A stretch of 64,000 nt of DNA from Betaproteobacteria bacterium (GCA_947453725.1 CANGHH010000006.1:1-64000); one strand, 5' to 3'; counted from the first letter of the stretch, positions 25,945-34,476 are shown. Translations and numbers: made by a program. Notes: generated from the sequence alone by a model not told the origin.

Positions 25945-27048
25945 TCAGAACTGCTGCTGGAAGCCCACGCGCAGCAAGGTCTGCGAGTCGGTGGTCGACT
26001 TCGTGTAGCCGAACAGGCCGGCCAGCGCGCCGGGGCCGTCGGCCTGGACACGGGCCAGCCCGGCATAGACCTGCACCGTCTTCGAAAACAGGTGTGAAGC
26101 GAACAGGTTGATCTGCTGGTAGTGCCGCGTGGTGAAGCTCGAACGCGCGACCGACAGGCCCAGCAGGTCCACTTTGCTGCCGCCGCTGATGTCGATGTTG
26201 ACGCCGGCTTCGTAGTGCCGGAGCGACTCGTTGCCGTTGGCGTTGGCGAGGTTCACGTCGCTGACCAGCACGTGCGGCGTGAAGAGGCCGACCGCGTAAC
26301 TGGCACCCACGCCGGCCGTGCGGAACTTGGTCGTCGTGAACAGGCTGCCGGCGGCGATGTTCTGGCCGAGCAGCGTGCTCAGGTCGAAGATACCGCGCAC
26401 GTCGGCCGTGCGGTCGTGGTACATCGAATAGCCCGCCGCGACGCGCAAGGCCGAGCCGCGGTACTGGGCGCCGACCCCGATCTTGCGGGCGGTCGAAAAG
26501 CCCAGCGCCGATTCGCCGAAGCCGTTCATCGCGCCGAACTGGAAGCCGCCCATCACCGGGCTCTCGTACTTGATCGCGTTGTCCATCTGGAACTGGTTCG
26601 CAAGGTTGTCCAGGTTGCCCGGCGTGAACGACGACGAGATGCCCGGCACCGAGTTGCTGGTCGGCGAGACGTACTCGTACATGAAGTCGGGCATGTGGCC
26701 GGCCGTGACCGTGCCCAGCGTGGCCGAGCGCACGCCGATGATCGAGTAGCGGTTGAAGAACACGTCGGGGCGCGTGTTGGTGCCGGTGTCCAGGTTCAGC
26801 CCGGATTCGAGCTTGAAGAAGGCCTGCAGCCCGCCGCCGAGGTCTTCACTGCCCTGGAAACCGAAGCGGTCCGGGCTGCGGCGGCCCGAGTTCACCGCAT
26901 TCAGCCGACTCCCGCCGGCATTGCTCACGTAGTCCACGCCAGCGTCCACGCTGCCGTAGAGCTGGACGCTGGATTGCGCCAGGGCGGCGCTGCTCAGCGT
27001 GGCGGCGCCCATCAGCGCCAGCAAGGGCGCGGCTGCGGTCTTCTTCAT
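25945..27048 (-). CDS. trimeric gram-negative porin (Burkholderiales OmpC/Omp32 type)
   Basis: The product is 367 residues with a Sec signal (MKKTAAAPLLALMGAATLSS, cleavage after ALA). The mature N-terminus QSSVQLYGSVDAGVDYVSNA and the closing strand LLRVGFQQQF with terminal Phe are classic for neisserial/burkholderial porins and BAM recognition. GGAG lies about 8 nt before ATG 27048. It is the first gene of the minus-strand cluster; a 40-bp gap separates it from the monooxygenase, and no terminator is visible there, so the pathway genes may be transcribed with it. It probably admits the anionic substrate. Confidence 0.93.
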   Translation of the reverse strand: MKKTAAAPLLALMGAATLSSAALAQSSVQLYGSVDAGVDYVSNAGGSRLNAVNSGRRSPDRFGFQGSEDLGGGLQAFFKLESGLNLDTGTNTRPDVFFNRYSIIGVRSATLGTVTAGHMPDFMYEYVSPTSNSVPGISSSFTPGNLDNLANQFQMDNAIKYESPVMGGFQFGAMNGFGESALGFSTARKIGVGAQYRGSALRVAAGYSMYHDRTADVRGIFDLSTLLGQNIAAGSLFTTTKFRTAGVGASYAVGLFTPHVLVSDVNLANANGNESLRHYEAGVNIDISGGSKVDLLGLSVARSSFTTRHYQQINLFASHLFSKTVQVYAGLARVQADGPGALAGLFGYTKSTTDSQTLLRVGFQQQF

Positions 27049-27227
27049 GGTCGGGTCTCCAATCGTTGTTGTGGTGGTTCATCCGCCGGGCTCTGCACCG
27101 GGTTCGGCGGCGACTCTAGGGAGATGCCATTGAAAAGAGAATCACGAATAAGCGATGTTTTGATACAAAAAATGGAGCAATCACAGGTGATCTCGGGTTC
27201 GTGGGGCCGCGGGCGCGCAGTTGCTCC
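27049..27227. promoter_or_regulatory. AT-rich divergent control region of the porin/catabolic operon
   Basis: A markedly AT-rich block (about 27125-27190) breaks the GC-rich background. It contains the inverted repeat TTTTGATACAAAA at 27158-27170 (arms TTTTG/CAAAA), of the kind bound by IclR or LysR-type regulators. It lies about 110 bp upstream of the porin start. The promoter elements themselves were not assigned with confidence. Confidence 0.4.
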
Positions 27228-27261
27228 GCGCGCGACCTTGCGCGCGCGCAAGGTCGCGCGC
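27228..27261. repeat. 34-bp perfect palindrome
   Basis: Arms GCGCGCGACCTTGCG and CGCAAGGTCGCGCGC flank a central CGCG, making a 34-bp perfect inverted repeat. A second small repeat (CTGCC-GCT-GGCAG) follows at 27261-27273. The site is between divergent genes, so an ordinary end-of-gene terminator is not expected; on either strand no T-run follows. It could form a cruciform or a strong hairpin in the leader of the synthetase mRNA. Confidence 0.75.
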
Positions 27262-27318
27262 TGCCGCTGGCAGCAAGATGCGCGGTATCGCGCCGCTTGG
27301 CGTCCCCTTTGAGGTCCG

Positions 27319-27429
27319 GTGGCCCAGTACCGCATCCTGTCGCTGTCCGCGGGTGGCTTCCTGGGTCTGACCACCGCGCTGCTGCTCGACGCCCTGGCCA
27401 GGCGCGCCATCAGGGGCGCGCGCCGGTGA
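27319..27429 (+). CDS. tiny ORF resembling the N-terminus of a patatin-like phospholipase
   Basis: A GTG-started 36-codon frame with GAGG 5 nt upstream reads AQYRILSLSAGGFLGL then TTALLLDALARR. This is the beginning of a patatin-like protein, where the usual oxyanion motif is GGGxRG; here it is AGGFLG, so the Arg is lost. The stop TGA overlaps the GTG start of the acyl-CoA synthetase gene (GTGA). It may be a truncated patatin remnant or a short coupled leader peptide. The nucleophile GxSxG region is not present. Confidence 0.45.
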   Translation: MAQYRILSLSAGGFLGLTTALLLDALARRAIRGARR

Positions 27430-30110
27430 GCATCCGCCATCTCGACCCGATGTTCGACCCGCGGTCGGTGGCCGTCATTGGCGCCAGCGACCGCACGTCC
27501 AGCGTCGGCGCGACCGTCTGGCGCAACCTGCGCCAGGGCGGCTACACAGGCCCGCGCTGGGCGGTCAACCCGCGGCACGCGCAGATCGCGGGCGAGGTCG
27601 CCTATGCCGACGTGGCCAGCCTGCCCGAGGCGCCGGAACTGGCTTTGATCTGCACGCCGGCGGCGACCGTTCCCGGGCTGATCGAGGCGCTCGGCCGGCG
27701 CGGCACGCGCGCCGCGGTGGTGCTCAGCGCGGGCCTGGACGCAGCGCTGCGGCAGGCCATGCTGGACGCCGCCGGCCGCCACCTGCTTCGCATCATCGGC
27801 CCCAACTGCCTGGGTCTGCTGTCGCCGCATGCGCGGCTGAACGCCAGCTTCGCCCACACCGGTGCGCAGCCCGGTTCGCTGGCCTTCGTGTCGCAGTCGG
27901 GCGCGCTGGTCACCGCCGTGCTGGACTGGGCGCAGGGCCGCGGCATCGGCTTTTCGCACTGCATCTCGCTCGGCGAGCACGCCGACGTCGATTTCGGCGA
28001 CCTGCTCGATTGGCTGGCCAGCGACCCCCTGACGCGGTCGATCCTGCTCTACGTCGAGTCGGTCACGGCGGCGCGCAAGTTCATGTCGGCGGCCCGTGCC
28101 GCCGCCCGCAACAAGCCGGTGCTGGTGGTCAAGGCCGGGCGGTCGCCGCTGGGCCAGGCGGCCGCCGCCTCGCACACCGGCGCGCTGGCCGGATCCGACC
28201 TGGTCTACGACGCCGCCATCCGCCGCGCCGGCATGCTGCGCGTCGACACGCTGGAAGACCTGTTCGCGGCCGCCGAGACGCTGGCCCACTTCCACCACCT
28301 GCCGTCCGAAGCGCAGGCCGAGTCGCTCGAAAGGCTGACGCTGCTGACCAACGGCGGCGGCGCCGGCGTGCTGGCCGCCGATGCCGCCGCGCTGGCGGGC
28401 CTGGAGCTGGCGCCCCTGGGCGCGGCCACGCGGCTGGCGCTGGACGCGCTGCTGCCGGCGAACTGGAGCCACGCCAACCCGATCGACATCATCGGCGACG
28501 CGCCGGTGGCGCGCTACGTGGGCACGCTGAAGGCGCTGCTCGACGACCCGGCCAGCGGCACCGTGCTGCTGATGCACGCGCCGACCGCCATCGTGCCCAG
28601 CAGCGAGATCGCCGCCGCGCTGCTGCCGCTGGGCCAGTCTGCGCGCGGACGGCTGCTCGGCTGCTGGATGGGCGACGCGGCGGTGCAGGCCGCGCGGGCC
28701 AGCTTCCACGCCGCCGACATCCCCTGCTACGACAGCCCCGAAGCGGCGGTGCGCGCCTTCGCGATGCGGGTCACCTACCGGCGCAACCAGCAGGAACTGC
28801 TGCAGACGCCGGCCGCCCGGCGGGCCCGCCCCGAGGTCGATTGGGCCAAGGTCCGCGCGCGGGTCGACCAGGTGCTGGCTGAAGGCCGCGAGATGCTCAG
28901 CGAGCCCGAGGCCAAGGACCTGCTGGCCGCGGCCGGCGTGCCGGTGGTGGCCACCCAGGTGGTGGCGCCCAGCGCCAAGGCCGCAGTGGTCGCGGCCCGC
29001 CGCATCGGCTACCCGGTGGTGCTGAAGCTGCTCTCGCCACAGATCTCGCACAAGAGCGACGTCGGCGGCGTCGCGCTCAACCTGGACGGCGACGCCGCGG
29101 TGCGCCGCGCAGCACAAGACATCCAGCGCCGCCTGAGCCGCCTGCAGCCCGACGCCACCTTGACCGGCTACACCGTGCAGGCCATGGTGCGCCGGCCGCG
29201 GGCCCTGGAACTGATCGTCGGTGCCAGCATCGACCCGCTGTTCGGCCCGGTGATCCTGTTCGGCCAGGGCGGCACCGCGGTGGAGGTGGTCGCCGACCGG
29301 GTCATCGGGCTGCCGCCGCTGAACGGGCCGCTGGCCCGCGCGATGATCGCCCGCACCCGCGTGGCCCGACTGCTGGCCGGCTGGCGCGACGTGCCGGCTG
29401 CCGACATCGACGCCGTCGTCGAGGTGCTGCAGGCGGTGTCCGAACTGCTGGCCGCCGAGCCGCGCATCGCCGAGATCGACGTCAACCCGCTGCTGGCCGA
29501 TGCCCAGGGCGTGGTGGCGCTGGACGCCCGTGTCCGCGTCAGCGCGGCAGCGCCGGGCGGCGCCGGGCACTTCGCGATCCTGCCTTACCCCGGCGAACTG
29601 GTCGAAACGCTGACCTGGCAAGGCCGGGCGTTGACGCTGCGCCCGATACGGCCCGAAGACGAGGCGCTGCACCGCCGCTTCCTGGAGCGCCTGGACCCCG
29701 AGGACATCCGCATGCGGGTGTTCTACAGCCGCCGCAGCATCGAGCACAGCGAACTCGCCCGCCTGACGCAGATCGACTACGGGCGCGAGATGGCCTTCAT
29801 CGCCACCGCTGCGGCGCCTGATGGCGGCGAAGGCGGCGAAGAAGCGCTCGGTGTCGCGCGGGCGGTGTGCGACCCCGACAACCGCGACGCGGAGTTCGGC
29901 ATCGTCGTGCGTTCCGACCTCAAGGGCAGCGGCCTGGGCTCGCTCCTGATGCACAAGCTGATCGCCCACCAGACCGCACGCGGCACCCGGCGCCTGGTGG
30001 CCTCGGTGCTGGCCGACAACCGGCGCATGCTGCAACTGGCGCAGGATCTGGGCTTTGCCGTCGAGGCGGCCTGGGACGGCGTGCGCCCGATCTCGCTGGA
30101 CCTGGCCTGA
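27426..30110 (+). CDS. NDP-forming acyl-CoA synthetase / GNAT acetyltransferase fusion (Pat-like)
   Basis: The product is 894 residues from GTG 27426, chosen because VSIRHLDPMFDPRSVAVIG matches the family N-terminus; ATG 27450 would cut it. Domains in order: CoA-binding Rossmann fold, succinyl-CoA-ligase-like domain (IIGPNCLGL, SHTGALAGSD), ATP-grasp (about 490-720), and a C-terminal GNAT domain (about 730-894; SDLKGSGLGSLLMHKLI is the acetyl-CoA loop). The SHTGA histidine typical of active NDP-forming ligases is kept, so ligase activity remains possible. Fused proteins of this kind include the lysine acetyltransferase Pat, which controls acetyl-CoA synthetase. It either activates acids or acetylates enzymes; no partner gene is adjacent. 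Confidence 0.88.
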   Translation: MSIRHLDPMFDPRSVAVIGASDRTSSVGATVWRNLRQGGYTGPRWAVNPRHAQIAGEVAYADVASLPEAPELALICTPAATVPGLIEALGRRGTRAAVVLSAGLDAALRQAMLDAAGRHLLRIIGPNCLGLLSPHARLNASFAHTGAQPGSLAFVSQSGALVTAVLDWAQGRGIGFSHCISLGEHADVDFGDLLDWLASDPLTRSILLYVESVTAARKFMSAARAAARNKPVLVVKAGRSPLGQAAAASHTGALAGSDLVYDAAIRRAGMLRVDTLEDLFAAAETLAHFHHLPSEAQAESLERLTLLTNGGGAGVLAADAAALAGLELAPLGAATRLALDALLPANWSHANPIDIIGDAPVARYVGTLKALLDDPASGTVLLMHAPTAIVPSSEIAAALLPLGQSARGRLLGCWMGDAAVQAARASFHAADIPCYDSPEAAVRAFAMRVTYRRNQQELLQTPAARRARPEVDWAKVRARVDQVLAEGREMLSEPEAKDLLAAAGVPVVATQVVAPSAKAAVVAARRIGYPVVLKLLSPQISHKSDVGGVALNLDGDAAVRRAAQDIQRRLSRLQPDATLTGYTVQAMVRRPRALELIVGASIDPLFGPVILFGQGGTAVEVVADRVIGLPPLNGPLARAMIARTRVARLLAGWRDVPAADIDAVVEVLQAVSELLAAEPRIAEIDVNPLLADAQGVVALDARVRVSAAAPGGAGHFAILPYPGELVETLTWQGRALTLRPIRPEDEALHRRFLERLDPEDIRMRVFYSRRSIEHSELARLTQIDYGREMAFIATAAAPDGGEGGEEALGVARAVCDPDNRDAEFGIVVRSDLKGSGLGSLLMHKLIAHQTARGTRRLVASVLADNRRMLQLAQDLGFAVEAAWDGVRPISLDLA

Positions 30111-30130
30111 GCGCGGCCGACGCCGGTGGC

Positions 30131-30363
30131 TCAGGCGCTGGACTTCAGGTCGACGACGCGGCGCAGCTTGCCGCTGCCCCGCTGCCGCAGCGGCCCGCCG
30201 CCGTCGGCCGGCAAGCGCAGTTCCAGCACGCCGTCCGGCCGCGGTTCGAGCTCCGAGATCAGCTGAACCTGGGGTGTCCAGGGCGGCTCGACGCGGCGAC
30301 GGCGGCCTCGACGCAGCGGCGCGCGATGCGGCGGTCGGTGGCCCGGCGGTCGAAGTGGCGCAT
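30131..30363 (-). pseudogene. frameshifted C-terminal coding remnant, family unknown
   Basis: On the minus strand the frame MRHFDRRATDRRIARRCVEA (from about 30360) continues sensibly only after a one-base shift near 30297 into VEPPWTPQVQLISELEPRPD and RRVVDLKSSA, ending at 30131. The two pieces look like one broken gene tail lying tail-to-tail with the synthetase gene. It is not recognised. Alternatively the downstream piece alone could be a short real ORF. Confidence 0.3.
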
Positions 30364-30438
30364 CCGGCGTCCGACCCCGCGCCAGGAGTTTGCGTTCTCG
30401 CAAGGCTGCTGGCCACCGGCCGGTGTAGCTTGGCGACC

Positions 30439-32172
30439 ATGCCCACACCGAAGCCGCCAGCCGCCATGCCGCTGCCCGACCGGGCCGTTGGCGAGCTCGG
30501 CCTCGAGCAGCAGTCCCGCATGGTCCGTGCCCTGCGGCACCGGCTGGCGGCGCGGCTGGGCGGGGTGGTGGCGCAGATCGAGACCCACATCTCTTTCGTG
30601 CTGGTCGCCGGCGATCACGCCTACAAGGTCAAGAAGGCCTTGCGCACGCCTTTCCTCGACCAGTCCACGCTGGCGCTGCGGCAGCGGGCCTGCCAGGAGG
30701 AACTGCGCCTGAACCGCCGGCTGGCCCCCGATCTCTACCTCGCGGTCGTGCCGATCACCGGTACGCCGGCGCAGCCCGAGCTCGACGGCCCGGCCGCTGC
30801 GATCGACGTGGCGGTGCAGATGCGCGCCTTCGCGCCGGGCGGGCTGTGGGAAGAGCTGGCGGCAGGCGGGCAGCTGGGCGCCGCGCAGATCGACGAACTG
30901 GCGGCGGTGATCGACCGGTTTCACGCTGCGGCCGCTGTGGCCGACCCAGGCGGCCGCCTGGGAACGCCCGACCAGGTTCGCGCGCCCTTGCTGCAGAGCC
31001 TGGATGAACTCGAGGGCCTGGGCCCGGCGGTCGCCCCTGCGGTCCTGTTGCAGTCCATGCGCCGCTGGGAAGCCGCGGCCTTCGAGCGCCTGCGCCCGCT
31101 GCTGGCGCAGCGCCTGGCCCAGGGCCGTGTACGCGAATGCCACGGCGACCTGCACCTGAGGAATGTCACCGTGATCGAGGGTTGCAGCACGGTCTTCGAC
31201 GGCATCGATTTCAACGACGACTTCCGCTGGATCGACGTGATCAGCGAAGTCGCCTTCATGGCCATGGACCTGCACGCCCACGGCCTGCCGCAACTGGCGC
31301 ACCGCTTCATCAACGCCTACCTGGAACGGGGCGGCGACTACGCCGGCGTCCCGGTGTTGAACTACTACCTGGTGCACCGGGCGCTGGTCCGCGCCAAGGT
31401 CCACGGCTGGCGGGCCGCGCAGTGCGCCGCGGCGCCGGCCGGGCTTGCGGAAGGGGGCACGGACGGGACGGCGGCTGGGATCGCTGAAGTGGTGCGTGCA
31501 GCCGCCCGACGCTACCTGGACCTCGCCCGGGACTTCAGCCAGCGAGACCGCCCGGCGGCCTTGCTGATGCTGACCCACGGCTACGCCGGCAGCGGCAAGT
31601 CGACCGCGACGCAGGGCTTGCTGGAAGCCATCGGCGCCATCCGCATCCGCGCCGATGTCGAGCGCAAGCGCCTGGCCAGCCTGCAGCCGCTGGACCGCAG
31701 CGGTGCGCAGCCGGCCAGTGCGCTGTACAGCCCGGCCATGACGGCCGCCACCTACGCGCAACTCGCCCGCCTGGCCGCCCCGGTGCTGGCGGGTGCTTAC
31801 CCGGCGATCCTCGACGCGACCTTCCTGCGGCGCGCCCAGCGCGACGCGGCGCGGCAGTTCGCGGCGCAGCAGGGCGCGCGTTGCGTCATGCTCGACTTCG
31901 ACGTCGACCCCGCGCTGCTGCGCCAGCGGCTGCGCGCGCGCACCGCCCGCGGCAACGATGCATCGGATGCCGACGAGGCCGTGCTCGACATGCAACTGCA
32001 GACCGCCGAGCCGCTACAGCCCGACGAGGTGGAGGCGGTCTTTCATTGCCGGCCTGCGGAGCGCGGCGTGGCCGGCGTCGATGCCGGGGACAGCGCCAGC
32101 GAGGTGGACTGGACGCCCTTGCGGCCCTGGCTGGCGCCCGCTGCAGATCAGGACAGCGGGTCTGGTGCTTGA
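30439..32172 (+). CDS. APH-like kinase / AAA P-loop ATPase fusion
   Basis: The product is 577 residues from ATG 30439 (alternative ATG 30466). The N-terminal half is an aminoglycoside phosphotransferase-like kinase fold with the Brenner motif HGDLHLRN at 235-242 and a downstream FDGIDFNDDFRWIDV metal-binding segment. The C-terminal half is a zeta-toxin/gluconate-kinase-like P-loop domain with Walker A GYAGSGKST at 381-389 and LDATFLRR. This two-part protein is widespread and uncharacterised in proteobacteria, and commonly sits with universal stress proteins, as here. The phosphorylated substrate is unknown; antibiotic resistance should not be assumed. Confidence 0.85.
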   Translation: MPTPKPPAAMPLPDRAVGELGLEQQSRMVRALRHRLAARLGGVVAQIETHISFVLVAGDHAYKVKKALRTPFLDQSTLALRQRACQEELRLNRRLAPDLYLAVVPITGTPAQPELDGPAAAIDVAVQMRAFAPGGLWEELAAGGQLGAAQIDELAAVIDRFHAAAAVADPGGRLGTPDQVRAPLLQSLDELEGLGPAVAPAVLLQSMRRWEAAAFERLRPLLAQRLAQGRVRECHGDLHLRNVTVIEGCSTVFDGIDFNDDFRWIDVISEVAFMAMDLHAHGLPQLAHRFINAYLERGGDYAGVPVLNYYLVHRALVRAKVHGWRAAQCAAAPAGLAEGGTDGTAAGIAEVVRAAARRYLDLARDFSQRDRPAALLMLTHGYAGSGKSTATQGLLEAIGAIRIRADVERKRLASLQPLDRSGAQPASALYSPAMTAATYAQLARLAAPVLAGAYPAILDATFLRRAQRDAARQFAAQQGARCVMLDFDVDPALLRQRLRARTARGNDASDADEAVLDMQLQTAEPLQPDEVEAVFHCRPAERGVAGVDAGDSASEVDWTPLRPWLAPAADQDSGSGA

Positions 32173-32189
32173 AGGCGCCTGACGCCTTC
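32171..32189. terminator. hairpin between convergent genes
   Basis: GAAGGCG-cctga-CGCCTTC forms a 7-bp perfect stem between the stop of the kinase/ATPase gene and the 3' end of the DksA-like gene. No T-run follows on either strand, so termination here would be weak or factor-assisted. Confidence 0.35.
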
Positions 32190-32209
32190 AGCCGCTGCGC
32201 CGCCAGCGT

Positions 32210-32605
32210 TCAGCGGCGGTCGCGCGCAGCTTCCGGCTCGGGTGTGTGCTCGCGCGCGGCCTGGCAACGGGCACAGCGGGACGCCGCCGGCAGCACCAGC
32301 AGGCGTTGCCAGCCGATGGGTTCGCCGCAGTCCGCACAGTCGCCATAGCTGCCGGCATCGAGCCGCCGCAGCGCCGCTTCGACGCCTTCGGCTTCCGCCA
32401 GGTTGCGCCGCTCGGTTTCGTCGGCGAGACCGGCCGACGCGCGCCGCTCGGCCATGTCCTTGAGGTCGCTGACGTCGTCGACCGCCGCCGCCGGTTCGGC
32501 CAGCCGGGCCTGCGCGGCGGCGTGCGTTTCGGCGCGCAAGGCCTGCAACTGCAACACCAGCGCTTCGCGCAGGGTCTTGAGATGGGTTTGGGTGGCCAGA
32601 TCCAT
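32210..32605 (-). CDS. TraR/DksA family zinc-finger protein
   Basis: The product is 131 residues from ATG 32605 with AGGA upstream; the longer frame to 32692 is unlikely. A coiled-coil N-terminal region (about 10-80) precedes a C4 zinc finger, C90-x2-C93 and C111-x2-C114. DksA proteins enter the RNA polymerase secondary channel and work with ppGpp. This one lacks the DxxDxA tip of canonical DksA at the usual place (it has DVSDLKDMA), so it is a paralogue. It lies between stress-type genes, convergent with the kinase/ATPase gene. Confidence 0.88.
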   Translation of the reverse strand: MDLATQTHLKTLREALVLQLQALRAETHAAAQARLAEPAAAVDDVSDLKDMAERRASAGLADETERRNLAEAEGVEAALRRLDAGSYGDCADCGEPIGWQRLLVLPAASRCARCQAAREHTPEPEAARDRR

Positions 32606-32752
32606 GGGCGCGTCCTGTGATCGCTGGGCCTGTCGAGCGCCCGCGACCTGACTGTGCGCAGACCGGACCGGGGCGTGATTGCGCGCGCTCAACCTGCCGG
32701 CAGGTAGCGCCGCAGCGCCGCGCCCAGCGTGCCGGCACTGCGGCCCGCCGCT

Positions 32753-33574
32753 TCAGTGCGCCATCAGCACGGGCAGGGTCATCGAGCGCAGGATGCTGCG
32801 CGAGGCGCCGCCGAGCACCCATTCGCGCGCCCGGCTGTGGCCGTAGCAGCCCATCACCAGCAGCCCGGCGCCGGTGTCGGCGGCCAGCGAGAGCAGGCTC
32901 TCGCCGACATCGCCTGGGCCCAGGCCGTGGGCCCGGACGGCTGCCGCGATGCCCTGCAACTGCAGCCAATGCGTCAGCGCGGCGACCGGCTCGAGGTCAC
33001 CCGCGTCGGCTTCCGGCCGGGTGGCGATGTGCACCGTCTCGGCCTGCCGCAACCACGGCAACGCCGCCGTCAGCGCGCGCGCGGCTTCACGCGTCGGCTT
33101 CCAGGCGATCAGCACCCGGCTCGGCAGGGCTTCGAAGGCCCCGGCGTAGGGCACGACCAGCGTCGGCTTGCCGGTGTCGCTGATCGCCGCGGGCACCAGC
33201 TCGGGCTGCAGCGCGCCGGTCCGCGCGTCGTCGGCGTCGGTCTGGCCGAGCACGAGGAGGTCGGCATACAGCGCGTGCTGCAGCAGGTGCCAGTCGGGCT
33301 CCATGTCGCCGTCGAGCCAGTTCAGGCGGCCGCGGGCCGCCGCCTGTTCGAAGAGGGCGCGGGCCCGTTCGCGCTGCTCGCGGTCGAGGTCGGCCAGCAC
33401 CGCCGCCGCCGCGGCCACGCCTTCGCCGGCGGCCCAGGAACTGGCCAGCAGCGAAGGCAGCACGCCGTAAAAGGCGTTCAGCTCGGCGCCGTGCCGGTCC
33501 GCCAATTCCTGGGCCAGCGCCAGCCGGACTGCCGAGCGCGGCGAGGCGTCGAGGTGCACGAGGATGCTCTTCAT
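32753..33574 (-). CDS. tandem universal stress protein (UspA family)
   Basis: The product is 273 residues with two Usp domains. The second carries the ATP-binding pattern GCYGHSRAREWVLGGASRSI (G-x2-G-x9-G-S/T); the first is degenerate and lacks it. It starts MKSILVHLDASPRS, a typical Usp strand. It lies 27 bp after the BON-protein gene on the same strand, so the two are probably one transcript. Tandem Usp proteins with BON and Mg2+ ATPase genes are often in stress or stationary-phase clusters. Confidence 0.92.
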   Translation of the reverse strand: MKSILVHLDASPRSAVRLALAQELADRHGAELNAFYGVLPSLLASSWAAGEGVAAAAAVLADLDREQRERARALFEQAAARGRLNWLDGDMEPDWHLLQHALYADLLVLGQTDADDARTGALQPELVPAAISDTGKPTLVVPYAGAFEALPSRVLIAWKPTREAARALTAALPWLRQAETVHIATRPEADAGDLEPVAALTHWLQLQGIAAAVRAHGLGPGDVGESLLSLAADTGAGLLVMGCYGHSRAREWVLGGASRSILRSMTLPVLMAH

Positions 33575-33601
33575 GGGGGCCTTCCCGTTGGCTTGCGGCG
33601 G

Positions 33602-34261
33602 TCAGGCACCTGCATCGACCGTCAGGCTGTTGACGACGAGGCCGACGCCCGGTGCGGCCCAGGCCGCCCCCTGCGCGGCTTCGCGCTCGGCCCAGGTGTC
33701 GACCCGGCCGTGCAGGGTGACGGTGGAGCCACTCACGATGACCTCGATGTTCCTGGCTTCACGCTCGGCGTGGCGGGTCAGCGCGTCGCGGATGCGGCTG
33801 CTGATGTTGGACGGCGTCACCGCCGGCTTGAGGGTGATGCTGTTGCTGACGCCGACCACGCCGGTCAGCGCCCGCACGGCCTTTTCGGCCGCTCGGCGCT
33901 GGTACTCCCACTCCAGCTCACCCGTGAGCGCGACCCAGCCCTTCTCGATCCGCACCCGGATGCGGTCAGCGGGAATCATGACATTCCACTTGAAGGCCGA
34001 TTCGATGGCCTCGGCGATCTCGGAGTCGCTGCGCTGGTGGCTGGGTGCCAGCTTGACGTCGAGTTCGACGGCCACGGCCTTGACACCCTCGACGCGCTGC
34101 ACCGCGCGTTCGATGGCGGACTTCTCGGCGAAGGTGTCCAGGTGCCCGGTCAGCGTCACCACGCCGCCCTGGGCCGCGACGCCCACGTGGGCTGCGTTGA
34201 TGAAAGGATCCCATTGCAGTTCATGGGTCACATCGGTCTGCAGCTGTGCGTCGGTCTTCAT
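33602..34261 (-). CDS. BON domain protein with three repeats
   Basis: The product is 219 residues from ATG 34261 (MKTDAQLQTDVTHELQWDP); no signal peptide is seen, so it is probably cytoplasmic. Three BON modules of about 65-70 residues each follow one another, with recurring VxVxxGxVTLxGxV strands (GGVVTLTGHLDT, GWVALTGELEW, GSTVTLHGRVDT). BON domains are thought to bind phospholipid or glycan surfaces and occur in osmotic-shock proteins such as OsmY. It is co-oriented with the Usp gene and divergent from the Mg2+ ATPase. Confidence 0.9.
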   Translation of the reverse strand: MKTDAQLQTDVTHELQWDPFINAAHVGVAAQGGVVTLTGHLDTFAEKSAIERAVQRVEGVKAVAVELDVKLAPSHQRSDSEIAEAIESAFKWNVMIPADRIRVRIEKGWVALTGELEWEYQRRAAEKAVRALTGVVGVSNSITLKPAVTPSNISSRIRDALTRHAEREARNIEVIVSGSTVTLHGRVDTWAEREAAQGAAWAAPGVGLVVNSLTVDAGA

Positions 34262-34476
34262 GGTCTTCCTTTGCGATGCTCGTTGGCGCTTGCGGGCAGC
34301 CGTTCGCGCTGGCTGTCGGCAGCAGGCTGTCCACGGCACATGGTTTGGCGACCGCGGCCGGGCTGCATTGAGTCTGCGCAACGGGGTCGGTCGGTTCGCC
34401 AGCGCCCGGCCGGACAATCGGGCCGGCCGGGCAGGCCTGGTGATCGCTGACCGCCCGGCGAGATCGGGGCATCGCG
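34262..34476. promoter_or_regulatory. divergent BON/mgtA intergenic region with leader hairpin
   Basis: This 215-bp gap holds no gene. A 10-bp perfect stem (GCCCGGCCGG / CCGGCCGGGC, 34404-34432, loop 9) lies 44 bp before the mgtA start. Mg2+ transporter genes often have regulatory leaders, so this hairpin could be part of one. No clear -35/-10 pair was chosen. Confidence 0.35.

Noticed and set aside
27045-30590. Open minus-strand frame of 1181 codons opposite the acyl-CoA synthetase gene
   Set aside because: It is the antisense shadow of a GC-rich gene: its sequence is His/Gln/Arg-rich with no domain, while the plus frame has clear family motifs throughout.
30439-32172. Aminoglycoside resistance gene
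   Set aside because: The APH-like fold is fused to a P-loop kinase domain in a widespread housekeeping-type family; no resistance context is seen.
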